Shown piece by piece: positions 34,001-49,377 of a stretch of DNA of 64,000 bases. The DNA comes from Lyophyllum atratum (Eukaryota > Basidiomycota > Agaricomycetes > Agaricales > Lyophyllaceae): positions 992,001 to 1,056,000 of the forward strand of contig JACGCN010000002.1 of assembly GCA_014905825.1 (NCBI GenBank). The letters run 5' to 3'. The first letter of the stretch is position 1; every line of letters begins with the position of its first letter. The notes beneath the pieces were generated by a model. That model searched no databases. It was given only the letters and a program-made list of their open reading frames with translations, and was not told the origin of the DNA. A program made the position numbers and the translations under genes.

Positions 34001-35199
34001 CTTCCAAAGCTCGCCATAGGTCCATCCCTAGAAGTAAAGGACGCTTCATGTCGAGTTCTGTTCGATCCCGAGTGTTGGCCACCTCGACCACGAAATGACC
34101 CTCCTTGGTGACTATATGAACTCCCTCCACCGGATGCCCCGCCTCTGCGATTCTGATAGTCTTTGTTTCCACCAAAGTTACCACGTGAGCCGTGACCTCG
34201 CAATGAACCCGAACTTCCTCCACCGCGCCCACCTCCACCACCACCACCACTGCCACCTCCGCCAATATATCCACTTCCTCCTCCTCCCCGTCCTCGCCCT
34301 CCGGCCATCCCTCCTCGCGGTCCTGTCGTCGGTGCTCCGCGCCCTCCCCGTGGTCCTCCTGCAGGTCCCCCTCTACCACTCGGCATCCCTCCTCTTCCCG
34401 GGCCCATCGGCATATGATTCATCCCTGGTGGTGCCCCACCACGTCCAGCGCCAGGAGGTCCCACATACGGTCCTAGGTTCTGGGGCGGCGGTGGCGGAGG
34501 TGCTTGGAACTGTGGTTGAGGCGGGGCGGCGTGATGCTGCTGGCTGTGCCGATTAGGGTTCGGTCCATCGAATCGTTGCCTTTTCGCCGGCGGTAGATGT
34601 TGAGGAGGTGTGTGGTGGATGTGATGACGTTGCTGTTGCTGTTGTTGCTGCTGCTGCTGTGGCTGCATGTGAGGCTGGAAAAACTGCTGCTGAGGTTGTT
34701 GAGCCTGTGGATGAGGATACGGAGCTTGGGCCATAGGTTGAGGTGGGGGAGCTATCGTCTGAGGCACATATTGTTGCGGATACCCGGCCGTCGGCTGGTA
34801 TGGATTATAGCCTGGCTGGGCCGGCGGTTGAGGCGGAGGTTGAGCGACCGGAGGCGGAGGCGGATGGTGGTACTGTTGCGCTTGAAGCTGCTGTAGTTGC
34901 TGCTGCTGCTGTTGGCGCTGCCACTGACTACCATAACCGTAATTCGCGTATAGCGCACTTTGCTCTGCAGGTGGGCGTGGAGGCTGAGCCTGGGGTTGAG
35001 GCTGAGGAGCGGTCCACTGAGGGTTGTATTGCGCTACAGCAGGAGGTTGGGCGTGAGGTTGCTGGTGATGTGCAGCAGCAGCTGCTGCCCAATATGCGGA
35101 ATAATCTGGCTGGGTAGGCTGTGGTGGCGGCGGACCTGGAGGTAACGGAGGTTGCTGTGTTGGGTAGCTTGCCTGGGGACCGAATGGGTTTTTGTTCAT
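31087..35199 (-). CDS. Large RGG- and polyglutamine-rich protein, function unknown
   Basis: A protein of about 1200 residues that I do not recognise beyond similar unannotated basidiomycete proteins. The first exon (35199 to about 33095) codes a Pro/Gln/Tyr-rich start (MNKNPFGPQASYPTQQPPLP), a polyQ run, then a Gly/Arg-rich RGG region at about 34060-34430, and an acidic, Thr/Gln-rich part with a basic nuclear-type cluster SRKGKRKKLEDDDGDMEEER. A 108-nt intron with donor GTGAGT leads into GMRGDVDMWAADGGSSTEP. The C-terminal part looks folded: AEAVESLKLFRQEGRIEVLV, NIVKEGDDGLKGILVEGLSD, WLKSMFGRMFWVAGDAAEGW, RQRFLKTHMTETDNILEILL and GEIIRCLPSHLVYKSLDGIF. RGG and polyQ suggest RNA-granule association, but that is inference. 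Splitting into two genes is unlikely because the intron joins in phase. Confidence 0.72.
34624..34664. repeat. Triplet-repeat tract (CTG/TTG) coding polyglutamine
   Basis: A run of TTG/CTG triplets on the plus strand reads as a stretch of eleven or more Gln on the minus strand inside the RGG/polyQ protein. Such tracts commonly vary in length between strains. Confidence 0.8.
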
Positions 35200-35452
35200 C
35201 TTCGATTACAACGCGTTGAAACGTCGGTGAGCATAAAGCTTGCGGGATCGGTCAACGTGAATTTCTTTGACGAGCTGAACGCACGACTCACTGTATAAAG
35301 TAGCGGGGATTCCCACTGGTGCGCAGACGCTTGCCGGCCTTTCTATTGACTCTTTTGCAGGCGTTCAGAGCAAAGACTTATTTTACACTCCTCGTCGAAG
35401 AGATCAAGCAGTGTTCGGGCTCCGATACAAATTATTACAAATCCCGATTTAT

Positions 35453-36114
35453 TTAATATTTTTCCTCCGAGACTGTCCCGCTCGGAGCACCAGGTAGTCG
35501 AGGAGCGAGGTCCTTTGCTTGCGCTGTCTGTCTGCGCTTACGATGCTCGGCCTGACGCACTTCAAATACTCAGTTGGATTTTATCAAATATAATTTCTGG
35601 AAAACTCACTTGCGAAGAAATCTCGGTGCAAAGCATACCGTTCATGAAGGGGCGTGGGTGGCGTTTTGGGCGTCGAGGAGGAACTGGGTATTTTGGGCGA
35701 TTTCGAGTCCTCGCGCTTACTTTCCTTTTCTTTAGTCCCGTCGCTGTCCTTCTTGTCCTTGTTCTTCTCACTTTCCTTTTCTTTCTCTTTCTCCTTCTCT
35801 TTCTTCTTCCTCTGTTTCTCCTCCCACTCCTCCTTGACCTTCGCGATTTCCTCATCTGTCAGCCCCGCCTTCCGCTCGCCAGCCGCATTTTCCACTCCTC
35901 CTAAACTAGATGCGAAGCCCAGATCGGCCAGATGACCTGGACATGTGTAAAGAAAGTCGACCGTATTGATCGTCGCAAGGACTGTCGTTGTTGGTTTGTA
36001 GCAGACATAGCATGCTTTAGCTGTTCCCGCTATCTATCTTCGAACCTCCATAAATTATAACAGAGTCATATAGCCTTTACTTACTCGCTTATAATAGACG
36101 TTGCTGAAAGACAT
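35453..36114 (-). CDS. VFA1: Vps4-associated protein VFA1
   Basis: Endosomal regulator of the AAA ATPase Vps4 in ESCRT-III disassembly. The first exon ATG TCT TTC (MSFSNVYYKR) is joined by a 50-nt intron to IAGTAKACYVCYKPTTTVLA, TINTVDFLYTCPGHLADLGF. The CYVC and CPGHL elements form the small zinc finger of the family. The middle is a long Lys/Glu/Asp coiled stretch (EEIAKVKEEWEEKQRKKKEK) followed by a Ser/Pro linker. The last exon, after a GTGAGT intron, reads MRQAEHRKRRQTAQAKDLAP and RLPGAPSGTVSEEKY, the Vps4-binding C-terminal block known for Vfa1; TAA lies at 35453-35455. The order and spacing match the family well. Confidence 0.9.
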
Positions 36115-36671
36115 GATGGTGTATGTAAAGTAGTGGCGATGCTACTTGATAAGATTACTTGATTGGCAACCTTCGCTAGCCCTTATTTTTTCGGAGAAGA
36201 TCCATTACAGGATACTTCCGGTTCTGCGAGGTCTTGCGATTACGAGTTATTACGACCAGAAGGGCCCTAACTCGTCCCTAATTCTTGTTAAGTACAATAG
36301 AGCCGATTTGATAGCAATGCCAATACGAGTACAGAATGCGGTGTATCATTAACGGAGTTTCAAAAATCTATCAAAATATGGACGAGCTTGGAACTGTGTC
36401 TTGTTTCAACCCTCCATCTCAAAAGGTCAGTTCTCCCTGTCAACATCCCCTCTCACTGTTGCTCATCCGGTTTTCCTTCACAGACCTAAAGCCGTTCAAA
36501 AAAATATAAAAAAACTTTTTATATACTAGCGGTTGTTGTTATCACTTCGTGTGCGTGCATTCAAGCTTTAGCTGTCCTTCATCACTCATCCAACATTGCT
36601 TGTGTGCAGTCGCAGAAAAGTCACAGAATACAGTAACGACCCCAAAACCCAGAAAATCCCATAACTAGAAC
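36115..36671. promoter_or_regulatory. VFA1/PAB1 divergent upstream region with A-rich PAB1 leader
   Basis: These 557 bp hold both promoters. Close to PAB1 there are oligo-A runs at about 36499-36517 (seven A, then seven A around TAT), followed by a TATA-like TTTTTATATAC near 36515-36525, and an A-rich stretch just before the start codon. A-rich leaders of PAB1 mRNAs are known autoregulatory sites in other eukaryotes; their use here is inference. Confidence 0.5.
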
Positions 36672-41462
<4,791 letters not shown>

Positions 41463-41653
41463 ATTCAAAGTGTAATTTATCAGGTATATATGCAGTACAA
41501 ACCAGAGACCTGATGTACCAATGATGCATGAAGTTTCTTCTACGTACTTTTGATCCTCGTAAATCGTAACAGCCATCCTAAATCCTCTCGCTCGCCCTAT
41601 GCATCGAGACAAAGGAGCAGCCAATCCTTCTTCCACCACACAACCAAGAAACG

Positions 41654-43292
41654 CTATACCCCACGATCCATCATCACTCTCTCAGGCTTCGTCCCGAGAA
41701 TCGCCCGCCAGAGGACTGCAAGGGCGAACCGCACCTCCCGTCTCCTAACCCCGCTCTTCTTCCACAGTACCTTTATCACCGCAAGCACGAAGACAAGGAA
41801 AGAAACGTCTAAGCAGAGGCGCCTGATAATGATCGAGGTGGGTGTCCGATCCTCATTCCGTGCGAAGAATGTTGCGAAATCCCGCAACTTGTCCAGGCCG
41901 CGTGAAAGAGGGTTGAGGACGATTGACCACATTCCCAAGTCATCGAGATCCCAGTGCGACCTCCGCCTGATGTTTGGGCTGCTTCGGCCCCTAGGAGAGC
42001 CCCCATGTCTAGGCGTGAGGGAAACGTTAGACCTGGATAAGGTCATGAGTGTTTCCAAAGAATCCATGCGTTCGTTTAGAGCCGCCAAGTGCACTTGCAC
42101 ATTCTCCACGGCACGTTCCAGTGCTAGCCTAGAAGCTGGCCTTAATGGCCCGTAAGGTGGAAGCGGTTGCTGTGGACCCCGATACTGAGAATGCGAAGGG
42201 TAAACATGTGTAGGGGTTGCGGCCCCAGCTCGCGAAGACTCAGAGAATTGGCCGACATATGAACTCATTGTGGGGAATGAGGGAGAGGAGGCAGGGGATG
42301 GTTCCGCAAATGCAGACGGTGTTTCGAAGCCTGGATGGGGTTGAGTCGCAGGCACGCCATGTACTGGTGGAGGGGACATCACGACCGAGGCAGCCATGGG
42401 TGTGCGATATCTGTGAGAGGATAATGACGATGGAGGTCGATTTGATTGAGCTTGGGACATGGCCCGCTCAGTTTCGACGACAGGAAGCTCACGGGCTTCA
42501 TCATCCTCAAAGTCTTCTTCCTCTGAGATAGGTTCACGTCCTTCGTTCTGACTATCGCGCGGTGGAAGGTGTGTACGTGAAGGGTGAGAAGGTTCGTCAT
42601 CGGAGGTTGTTGAGCCACTAGTATCGGAATCGGTGGAGCGGTGATCTGGTTCTAGCGGACGTAAGGTCAGTCAAAGACGCGCTGGCGTTAGAGTGAACAT
42701 TTACGTCTTGAGCTGATGTGTGGAAAGTCTCCGTCACCATAACTCTCCAACTCTTCCACAAGAGTCATCGCGACAGTTTTGTCGGAATATTTCCGTAGCA
42801 CCTGTGTTATTGTTTCATTACTCGGGCGTCGTAAAGATAGCAGTTACATACGTACCTTTAGAAGCGCCTCCACATATAACCACTTAGCCTCATAAGAATC
42901 CAAGTCGCGATGCTTTGCCCAGGCATCCCTGTGCGCTTATCAAGTACTGCGGCGCAACGATGTACAGCATTATACTCACCACTTCGCACGTCCAAGCATA
43001 TCCCATATTCCTGGCCTCGGTGTTTTGACATTTCCGACCGTGGCTGAAAAACGAGGGTTTAGAAGGTCGAACACGCAACCTCGCGACACTTTCGGAAAAC
43101 ACCTTGTTTATAGAGGCTGCCAAAGACAGTTCCAGTGTCACTTTAAGTAAAGTAAAATTAGAAATGGATCTCATACCTGTACATAGTCAGTTTCTCTTCA
43201 TAATCTGTTTGTATTGGGCCTGTTTTTGGCAAGCTCTGCACAATCTCAACCGCACGATCGAACTGAGCGTCGATTGCTTCAGGAGTGGCCAT
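41654..43292 (-). CDS. Acyl-CoA-binding protein, ACBD5-like, with C-terminal membrane segment
   Basis: Binds long-chain acyl-CoA; the tail-anchored ACBD5 group works at peroxisome/ER membranes. The ACBP fold is spread over four exons: MATPEAIDAQFDRAVEIVQS, LPKTGPIQTDYEEKLTMYS, LYKQ on a 14-nt microexon (43103-43116), ATVGNVKTPRPGIWDMLGRA, then DAWAKHRDLDSYEAKWLYVE and ALLKVLRKYSDKTVAMTLVE. YKQAT-G-TPRPG-WD and KW-AW are the acyl-CoA pocket signature. A long Ser/Pro-rich linker is followed by a coiled-coil-like stretch (LERAVENVQVHLAALNERMD) and a hydrophobic segment CLDVSFLVFVLAVIKVLWKK close to the C terminus, consistent with a membrane anchor. The stop is at 41654-41656. Confidence 0.88.
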
Positions 43293-45246
43293 GTCTCCAA
43301 TCAGAGGTCTGTTATCCTTCCAAAAGGTATCTCGTAGCAGGGAGAGGCGAGGTGAAGAGAGCGAAAACGTGTAAAGTGACTTGAACGACGAGTAACAGCC
43401 GCGAGTACCTTGCCCTAACACGTGAAATATGTCGAAATGTGTCCGGGTGTTGGTCTTCGCTGTTGGCCAATAACAAGGCCAATGCTGTCCAAATCAAACA
43501 TGGGTCGGTGACGTCGGTATACTGAGTACTGCTTCCCGTGACGACACAAACCTTGCTCTTTCTCGAGGCTGTTACAGTCATGGCTATATAGCCCTTCGCT
43601 TAGTTGAATAGGAAGCAAATAAGGAACTCCCTTTTCATTCTGAACGATCACCGACGTTCCAACCCATTGGCGGCCCTTCCACAGGCAACTTTTGGTCGCA
43701 CTACGTCTTTATTCCTAGTAATCGAGCCCAGAACATCTACTCGAGCGACCGAATGCCCATTGAAAGTACCTTTCACAGAGTCAAGGGGAATCTCTGTTCC
43801 GCCAAAGTAACCATTTATTACCCCGCGTAGCGTCAAAGCCTTTCAAGTCCTCCCTACCAGCCTGACCATGATCTACCTCAAAATCAAGAACCACGTCGGA
43901 CGGCCGGATAATCACATAGGTGCCTCTCCTTATGCGCCTTTGTTACGTATCTGCTATGTGTAAGATGAAAATACTTCAGGACGAGACTCGAATGATGGAG
44001 ACGATTCAACCAAGTACTCCCAAGGCCGTGGTTCCAGCCTCAACATTCGAGTGGAGGCTTGCATCCACCCTCGTCGCATATAATGATCAAGAATATCTTT
44101 ATCTGGTTGCCGGGCTTCATCGTTGAATGGGCAACAACGCATGTGACGAAGCCCAACGCGGACAGTCCGTTTGAGTTCCGGCTCAAAGACAGCATTCACC
44201 ATCTCCGCGCTTGCTCTCATTGTTCCCGACGTCGTGCATTTTGCAGCATGCCTTCTTAGCCAATGTGGTATGGTCTCTCCTATACCTCATGAATTCCATA
44301 TGCATCATTCACGGCATCTTGTTTCCTGCGACAATCCTTGTGGTCGGTCCCCTCCGGCCTCGGCAAGATAAGGACTTTTCTACTAGACAATCATCCAAAC
44401 ACTTCAAGGCCGGCGCTCCTGTACAATTCTGGATTCCGATCGGATCCGGATCCTTTTTGAACTTACCCATGTCATCCACGCTTTTGTATAATCGGACCAC
44501 CTGCTGACGGTCGCTTCTTGGACGATGACCACACGCAGGCCTTCTGTATCACTGACATGTAATCATGTCGTGCACACATGTGATGCGCGAGTGTTCCATG
44601 CTCTTGTGGTCAAAGTATAATCTCATCTCTGCGATCCGCATCTTAACCGTATCATGATACACAGCAGCGTTACTCGTTTTGAGCAAGCATAGGCAAGCAT
44701 CTGCCTACGTCTGCTGGTATCCTTGGCATTCCTTGGGTTCCATTTTTCTATTTTTAACCACTTGATACCGGGATTTGTAGGAGGCGCCTCCTTCTACTGG
44801 AACGCCAATCAACTTCTACAGCGCACTACATCTCAACTCAACCGATACCAATTCGGAAAGTCTTCAGCGGCAGTTCAAGCAGAACCTCTATCCCTCCGAT
44901 GATCCATGCCGTGGAAGTCAGCGGTCAAGCTTCAGATCGATCGTTAAATGCAACGACGCGATATCCACCCAGGAACCCTTTTGGATTCATATCTTGCAGC
45001 CCGTTCTCTGGCGTACAACTTCTATCATGCGGATGGTTCGCATGCGGTTGCCTTCTTCTTTATCACGAACCATCAATCGTGCCGTGCTGTGCTGTCGTCT
45101 CGCATATGGAACCTCATTGACAATGCTATCCCCTTGTTCATCAGAAGTACGTCCCCATCTTGGTTCCCGACGCGTCCTCATTTTGTATAAAGGTCAGTAA
45201 CTTTCAGCAGTGAAGATCACCTCTCATCCCCGCTTTGAGTCGTACA
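43293..45246. other. Undecoded region, possible decayed or multi-exon gene(s)
   Basis: Nearly 2 kb in which I could not assemble a gene. Protein-like pieces occur: minus strand 43415-43840 (VKGTFNGHSVARVDVLGSIT, SVIVQNEKGVPYLLPIQLSE), plus strand 44059-44507 (IKNIFIWLPGFIVEWATTHV, hydrophobic VVWSLLYLMNSICIIHGILF), and plus strand 44765-45190 (PGFVGGASFYWNANQLLQRT). Frames break often and no family was recognised. It could contain decayed genes or genuine genes with many short exons. Confidence 0.35.
45186..45192 (+). promoter_or_regulatory. TATA box of the first M43 metalloprotease gene
   Basis: TATAAAG, 54 bp before the ATG at 45247. The paralogue downstream has a TATA box in a comparable position. 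Clear TATA boxes are not evident before the housekeeping genes of this window. Confidence 0.6.
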
Positions 45247-46410
45247 ATGTTCGCATCTTTCGCTCTCACCCTTCTCCTCGGAGCCACGTCCGCGTTGGCA
45301 TCGCCTTTCAACCATACGCGGAGGTGCGTATTTTTCTGACCTAAGTGGATTGAAAACTGACGACACCTCTCAGGGCCTGCGGAACGGTTACCAGCGATGC
45401 TGACTTCGCAACGATGGAGAAGGACTTCGCGGCCAAGAAAGTCCCCGTCGGCGACGTCTCCACCGAGTCTACTCTCAGGGTAGGCCGCCTTTTCATCTCC
45501 ATAGGCTCTCTGTTCTTAACTCCTCCCAGATTTACTGGCACGTTGTCAGCAAAGACACCACCTTGTCTGGTGGTAACATCCCGTAAGCAGCTAGTACAAG
45601 CAAAGTATCATGACGTCTAACGGAGGTCAACCTCAACAGGGATTCCCAGATCGCTTCTCAAGTGAACGTCATGAACAATGCCTACGCCAGCATGGGCTAC
45701 TCCTGGACCCTCGCGGGCACCACTCGCACGGTCAACTCTGACTGGTTCAACAACGCTGGTCCAGACACGACCCAGCAGGATGCCATGAAGAACGCTCTTC
45801 GTCAAGGTGGTGCTGCAGACCTCAATGTCTACAGTGTCGGGTACGTTTTCGTGACATGCCTAAAACCCTCATTCATCCTTACGTGAGCTACCAGCTTCAC
45901 ATCTGGTTCTGGTGCCGGTCTTCTCGGATACGCGACCTTCCCCTCCAGCTATTCTAGCGCACCCAAAGACGATGGTGTCGTGATCCTCTTCTCTTCCGTT
46001 CCCGGAGGAACCGCAGCCCCTTACAACTTGGGCCAAGTGAGTGTTTCCGCCCCTAGCCGCATCGACGTTTCTGACCGTAAATTTCACCAATCAGACCCTT
46101 ACCCACGAAGCCGGTCATTGGGTCGGGCTCTACCACACTTTCCAGGGTGGCTGCAACGGTGGCGACTCCGTCTCCGACACCCCTGCTGAGTCATCTGCAG
46201 CTTTCGGTTGCCCCACTGGCCGCGACACTTGCGGTGCCGCCGGTGTTGACCCCATCCGTATGTCTTTGCCCTCACACAACCATACTTTGCTAATAATTCG
46301 AGTTACCAGACAACTTCATGGACTACACCGATGATGCCTGCATGAACCAGTTCACCGCTGGCCAGAGCACCCGTGCCCATTCGCAGATGGCTACCTACCG
46401 TGGAGCTTAA
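45247..46410 (+). CDS. Secreted zinc metalloprotease, M43B (MEP1-like) family, copy 1
   Basis: Extracellular protease of the pappalysin-like M43 family common in mushroom secretomes. It starts with a signal peptide ([20 protein letters not shown]), a short pro-region and the mature domain: [99 protein letters not shown], then the zinc motif [13 protein letters not shown] (HExxHxxGxxH) near 46105-46145, [20 protein letters not shown], and the Met-turn-type [15 protein letters not shown]. At least six short introns; the stop is at 46408-46410. The segment [10 protein letters not shown] is uninterrupted here, unlike in the downstream paralogue. Several Cys suggest disulphides. Confidence 0.92.
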
Positions 46411-47263
46411 GCAGGAGTAAGGAGAAACCGGGCATAATCATTGGCGACCTTGTATTTACCAGGCGAACTGTAAAATGATCAACAATCGACCGATCCAGAA
46501 TATGAATTGTTATGTGCTCCACACCCATATGCTGCATTCAGCAACTGAATTCAACCTCCATGATAACAACACACGTGATTGCTAATCTTTATCAAAAATT
46601 GCGTCCTCGTGCTCCTCCACCACGCTGAACGACATGGACACAATGTGCATCCTGCACTCCTCGTCCGAAACCTCCATTCTTGTATGCTGCCAAGCCATCC
46701 AACCATACTTATGTATATAGTATATCACAGGTGATGCCCACACTGCATGTGTATACTTGCATATCTGTACTCACCAGATGTACATTTTGTTCACCAGCCT
46801 CGGAAAGCTCAATCAAGAGTAGCTCGTGTCATATTGACCGGCACTCTGGACGTCCTCGTACTTGACCTTGTTTGAGACACCGAAAAACTGCGTAGATAGC
46901 ACCGCATCAACGTTCGGTACATGCCGCCGAACGGCGCGTGGATCCATTCCCGCTCATGATTTCTTGACTTGACAACTGTCAACAGTCGTTCAACGAATGA
47001 CGGGCAGATGAACAATGTCAGCCCTGAGTCCGGTTCATCAGGCAAATTGGCCGCCTTGCCGTTCCGTCGACACAATGCTCTCCCGCTAAGCCGCGATTTC
47101 CACACGGCGACGTCGATCTCTCCATGTGCAAACCCAAATTCGGACTCGACGGCAACCTGAAAATCCTTGCAGATGTAGGGTATAAATCACAAGTCGTATA
47201 TTGCAGTAACAGCAGCCTTCGGTTCTCCTCACCTGGCCCTCCTTATACCTTTGAAATCTTGAC
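46411..47263. other. Intergenic region between the two metalloprotease genes
   Basis: An 853-bp gap. A minus-strand open frame at 46809-47105 shows no family features or splice partners. A TATA box lies at its right end. No gene was recognised. Confidence 0.45.
47181..47187 (+). promoter_or_regulatory. TATA box of the second M43 metalloprotease gene
   Basis: TATAAAT, 76 bp before the ATG at 47264, paralleling the arrangement upstream of the first copy. Confidence 0.6.
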
Positions 47264-48440
47264 ATGTTCCCTTCTTTCGGTCTCGGACTTCTGCTCGGCA
47301 GTTCTCTCCTTTTCGGTGGATCTGCTGCAACCAGGCAAGTTGCTATCGTCGGATACACTTCAGGCTATAATTTAATTTTTTGCCTTAGGACCTGTGGATC
47401 TACGTTGACTAACGCTCAGGTTGCCGCCGCCGAGAAACATTTCCAAGCCAACAAGGTCACTCCCACCAGCTTTGTCGCCGCCGCCGCCGCCCCCGCCGTC
47501 AAGGTCTATTTCCATGTCATCAGCAAGGATACGACCGTTGCTGGCGGATACGTCTCGTAAGTTCATCAATTGATTCAACTCGGCTGGATATCCCTGATCC
47601 CCTCAACAGTGACACTGATATCCAAGCTCAGATCGACGTCTTGAACGAGGATTATGCATCGACTGGGCTCTCCTATGTTCTCGCCAACACCACCCGCACC
47701 ATCAACTCCGACTGGTTCATTAACGTTGGACCCAGTAACGATGCTCTTCAGACCACAATGAAGAATGCTCTTCGCGAAGGAGGAGCCGGTGACCTCAACG
47801 TGTATACTGTCGGGTATGTAAACAGCCTTAGGTTTATGGGACCACGAGCTTACAGAACTATAGTTTCCAGTCTGCTGCCGACAAGGGCCTTTTGGGGTAC
47901 GCGACTTTCCCTTCGAGCTATAAAAGCCACCCCAATGATGATGGTGTCGGTATGTACTCTCGTCTGTTTCGTCGGTATGCCACTGAAGAAGCTGTCGTCA
48001 GTCATGCTCTTCTCTTCCCTGCCCGGCGGATCGACCACGAACTACAATCGTGGCCAGGTAAGTTGACCGTGCTTCCACTTTGTGCTCAAGTAACTGATTT
48101 ATTTATGGGTTTAGACCTTGACCCACGAGGCTGGCCACTGGGTTGGTCTTTACCACACCTTCCAGGGTGGATGCCACGGAAACGGTGATTCCGTCTCCGA
48201 TACTCCCCCCGAGGCCTCGCCTGCCAGCGGCTGCCCTACTGGCCGCGATACCTGCAGCGGTGATGCCGTTGACCCCATTCGTAAGGCTCCCGATGACCAT
48301 TTGTTGATAAATTTACTGAGGCTGTTTCCCCAGACAACTACATGGACTACTCCTACGACGCTTGCATGACTGAGTTTACGCCGGGCCAGGTTACTCGCCT
48401 GAAGTCCCAGATGGCAACCTACAGGGGAATCATCATTTGA
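47264..48440 (+). CDS. Secreted zinc metalloprotease, M43B (MEP1-like) family, copy 2
   Basis: Tandem paralogue of the gene at 45247. Signal peptide [20 protein letters not shown], pro-region [20 protein letters not shown], mature part [100 protein letters not shown], the same zinc motif [13 protein letters not shown] near 48123-48163, [18 protein letters not shown] and [21 protein letters not shown] 52-nt intron at 47950-48001 falls inside the GVV codons and is absent from copy 1. The stop at 48438-48440 follows YRGIII. Probably TATA-driven and regulated with secretion or nutrient state, which is inference. Confidence 0.92.
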
Positions 48441-48770
48441 AATTAGCATTGGAGGGTGCCCACTTTACGTTGGAAAAAAATAAGGAGAGGTAATCAAGGT
48501 GTAAAACAGTAGACGACGTGAATTGCATTCGTGATTATCACCACCAACTCCACTGAGATCGTACCCTTTCTATTTCCGAAGTTCAGAATAAAATGAAGAC
48601 TTAAATGAGTATTATTGTAAGCTTGTTATTCGTTGCAACAGGCAGCCCCTCTTGAGAAAAAGCCTGCTGGTCGTATGATAGCCCTGTCCTGTAGGCCTCT
48701 GTTGTCCGAAGAGATCGAACAAAGCCTGAAGATTCCACTCCTTCATCCACACGGTGGTGACGTCTAGGTC
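48441..48770. other. Convergent 3' region, metalloprotease copy 2 / mS34-like gene
   Basis: These 330 bp between convergent stops include an AT-rich stretch with an AATAAA-like word near 48588. No gene was seen. Confidence 0.4.
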
Positions 48771-49316
48771 TCAGGCCACGAAGGGGACAAGAATGTTCGG
48801 CATATTGGCAACTCTACCATGGCTATGGATATTCACTGGTGAGCAAACCATGTAATGAGATAAATGACGAAGAGCAACATGTACGAAACCTACGCTGTTT
48901 GATACATGCTTTGCGGCAGACGGTCCTTCACTCCACGTGTATTTTAGAGAGCCTCGTATCCTCTCCTCCTTCGTGCTGACAAGCTGGTCTAAGGAAAACA
49001 TAAATGATTCCGTGAGCTTCCATTACGCGCGAAATTTATGGTAGAACGCACTTTTCCAGTAAAGTAAACCCCATGCCTTTCCATGCTTTCCTTCACACTT
49101 GAATTGCGACCGCGTCACGAGCCAATAAGAGTCCCCAATCTGCTTCTCACTCCATCGTAGCTGGTGTACCATCCTGCCAACACCTCCACCCGGGGTCCGG
49201 GAGATGACTTCATACAGAGTTCCGGGGCGCTCAGTAAGTGAAGGAGGGAGTTTGTTGGGCAGGAGCTTCTGTATTGAACGAGCAGCACCAGACAACTGGA
49301 CCGGCGTCCATAACAT
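48771..49316 (-). CDS. Mitochondrial small-subunit ribosomal protein, mS34-like
   Basis: I read MLWTPVQLSGAARSIQKLLP, NKLPPSLTERPGTLYEVISR, TPGGGVGRMVHQLRWSEKQI, GDSYWLVTRSQFKCEGKHGK and AWGLLYWK, joined by a 63-nt intron to NQLVSTKEERIRGSLKYTWS. The GVGR-V-Q-RW...YW-VTR and GK-WG-LYW pattern agrees with what I know of the MRP-S34 family of mitoribosomal small-subunit proteins, but I cannot confirm it by search. The end is less certain: the frame stays open to 48771, though a further intron starting GTAGGT near 48884 is possible. Divergent from the GatC-like gene, 61 bp between start codons. Confidence 0.6.
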
Positions 49317-49377
49317 GGCGAACGTGAAGAGTTGATGCAGAGAAAAAATTCAAACTCAGCCATTCCTTTCAACGCTC
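49317..49377. promoter_or_regulatory. 61-bp bidirectional promoter of two mitochondrial translation genes
   Basis: Only 61 bp separate the divergent start codons of the mS34-like and GatC-like genes. There is no TATA box. Core promoters must be shared or overlap coding sequence. Confidence 0.6.
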
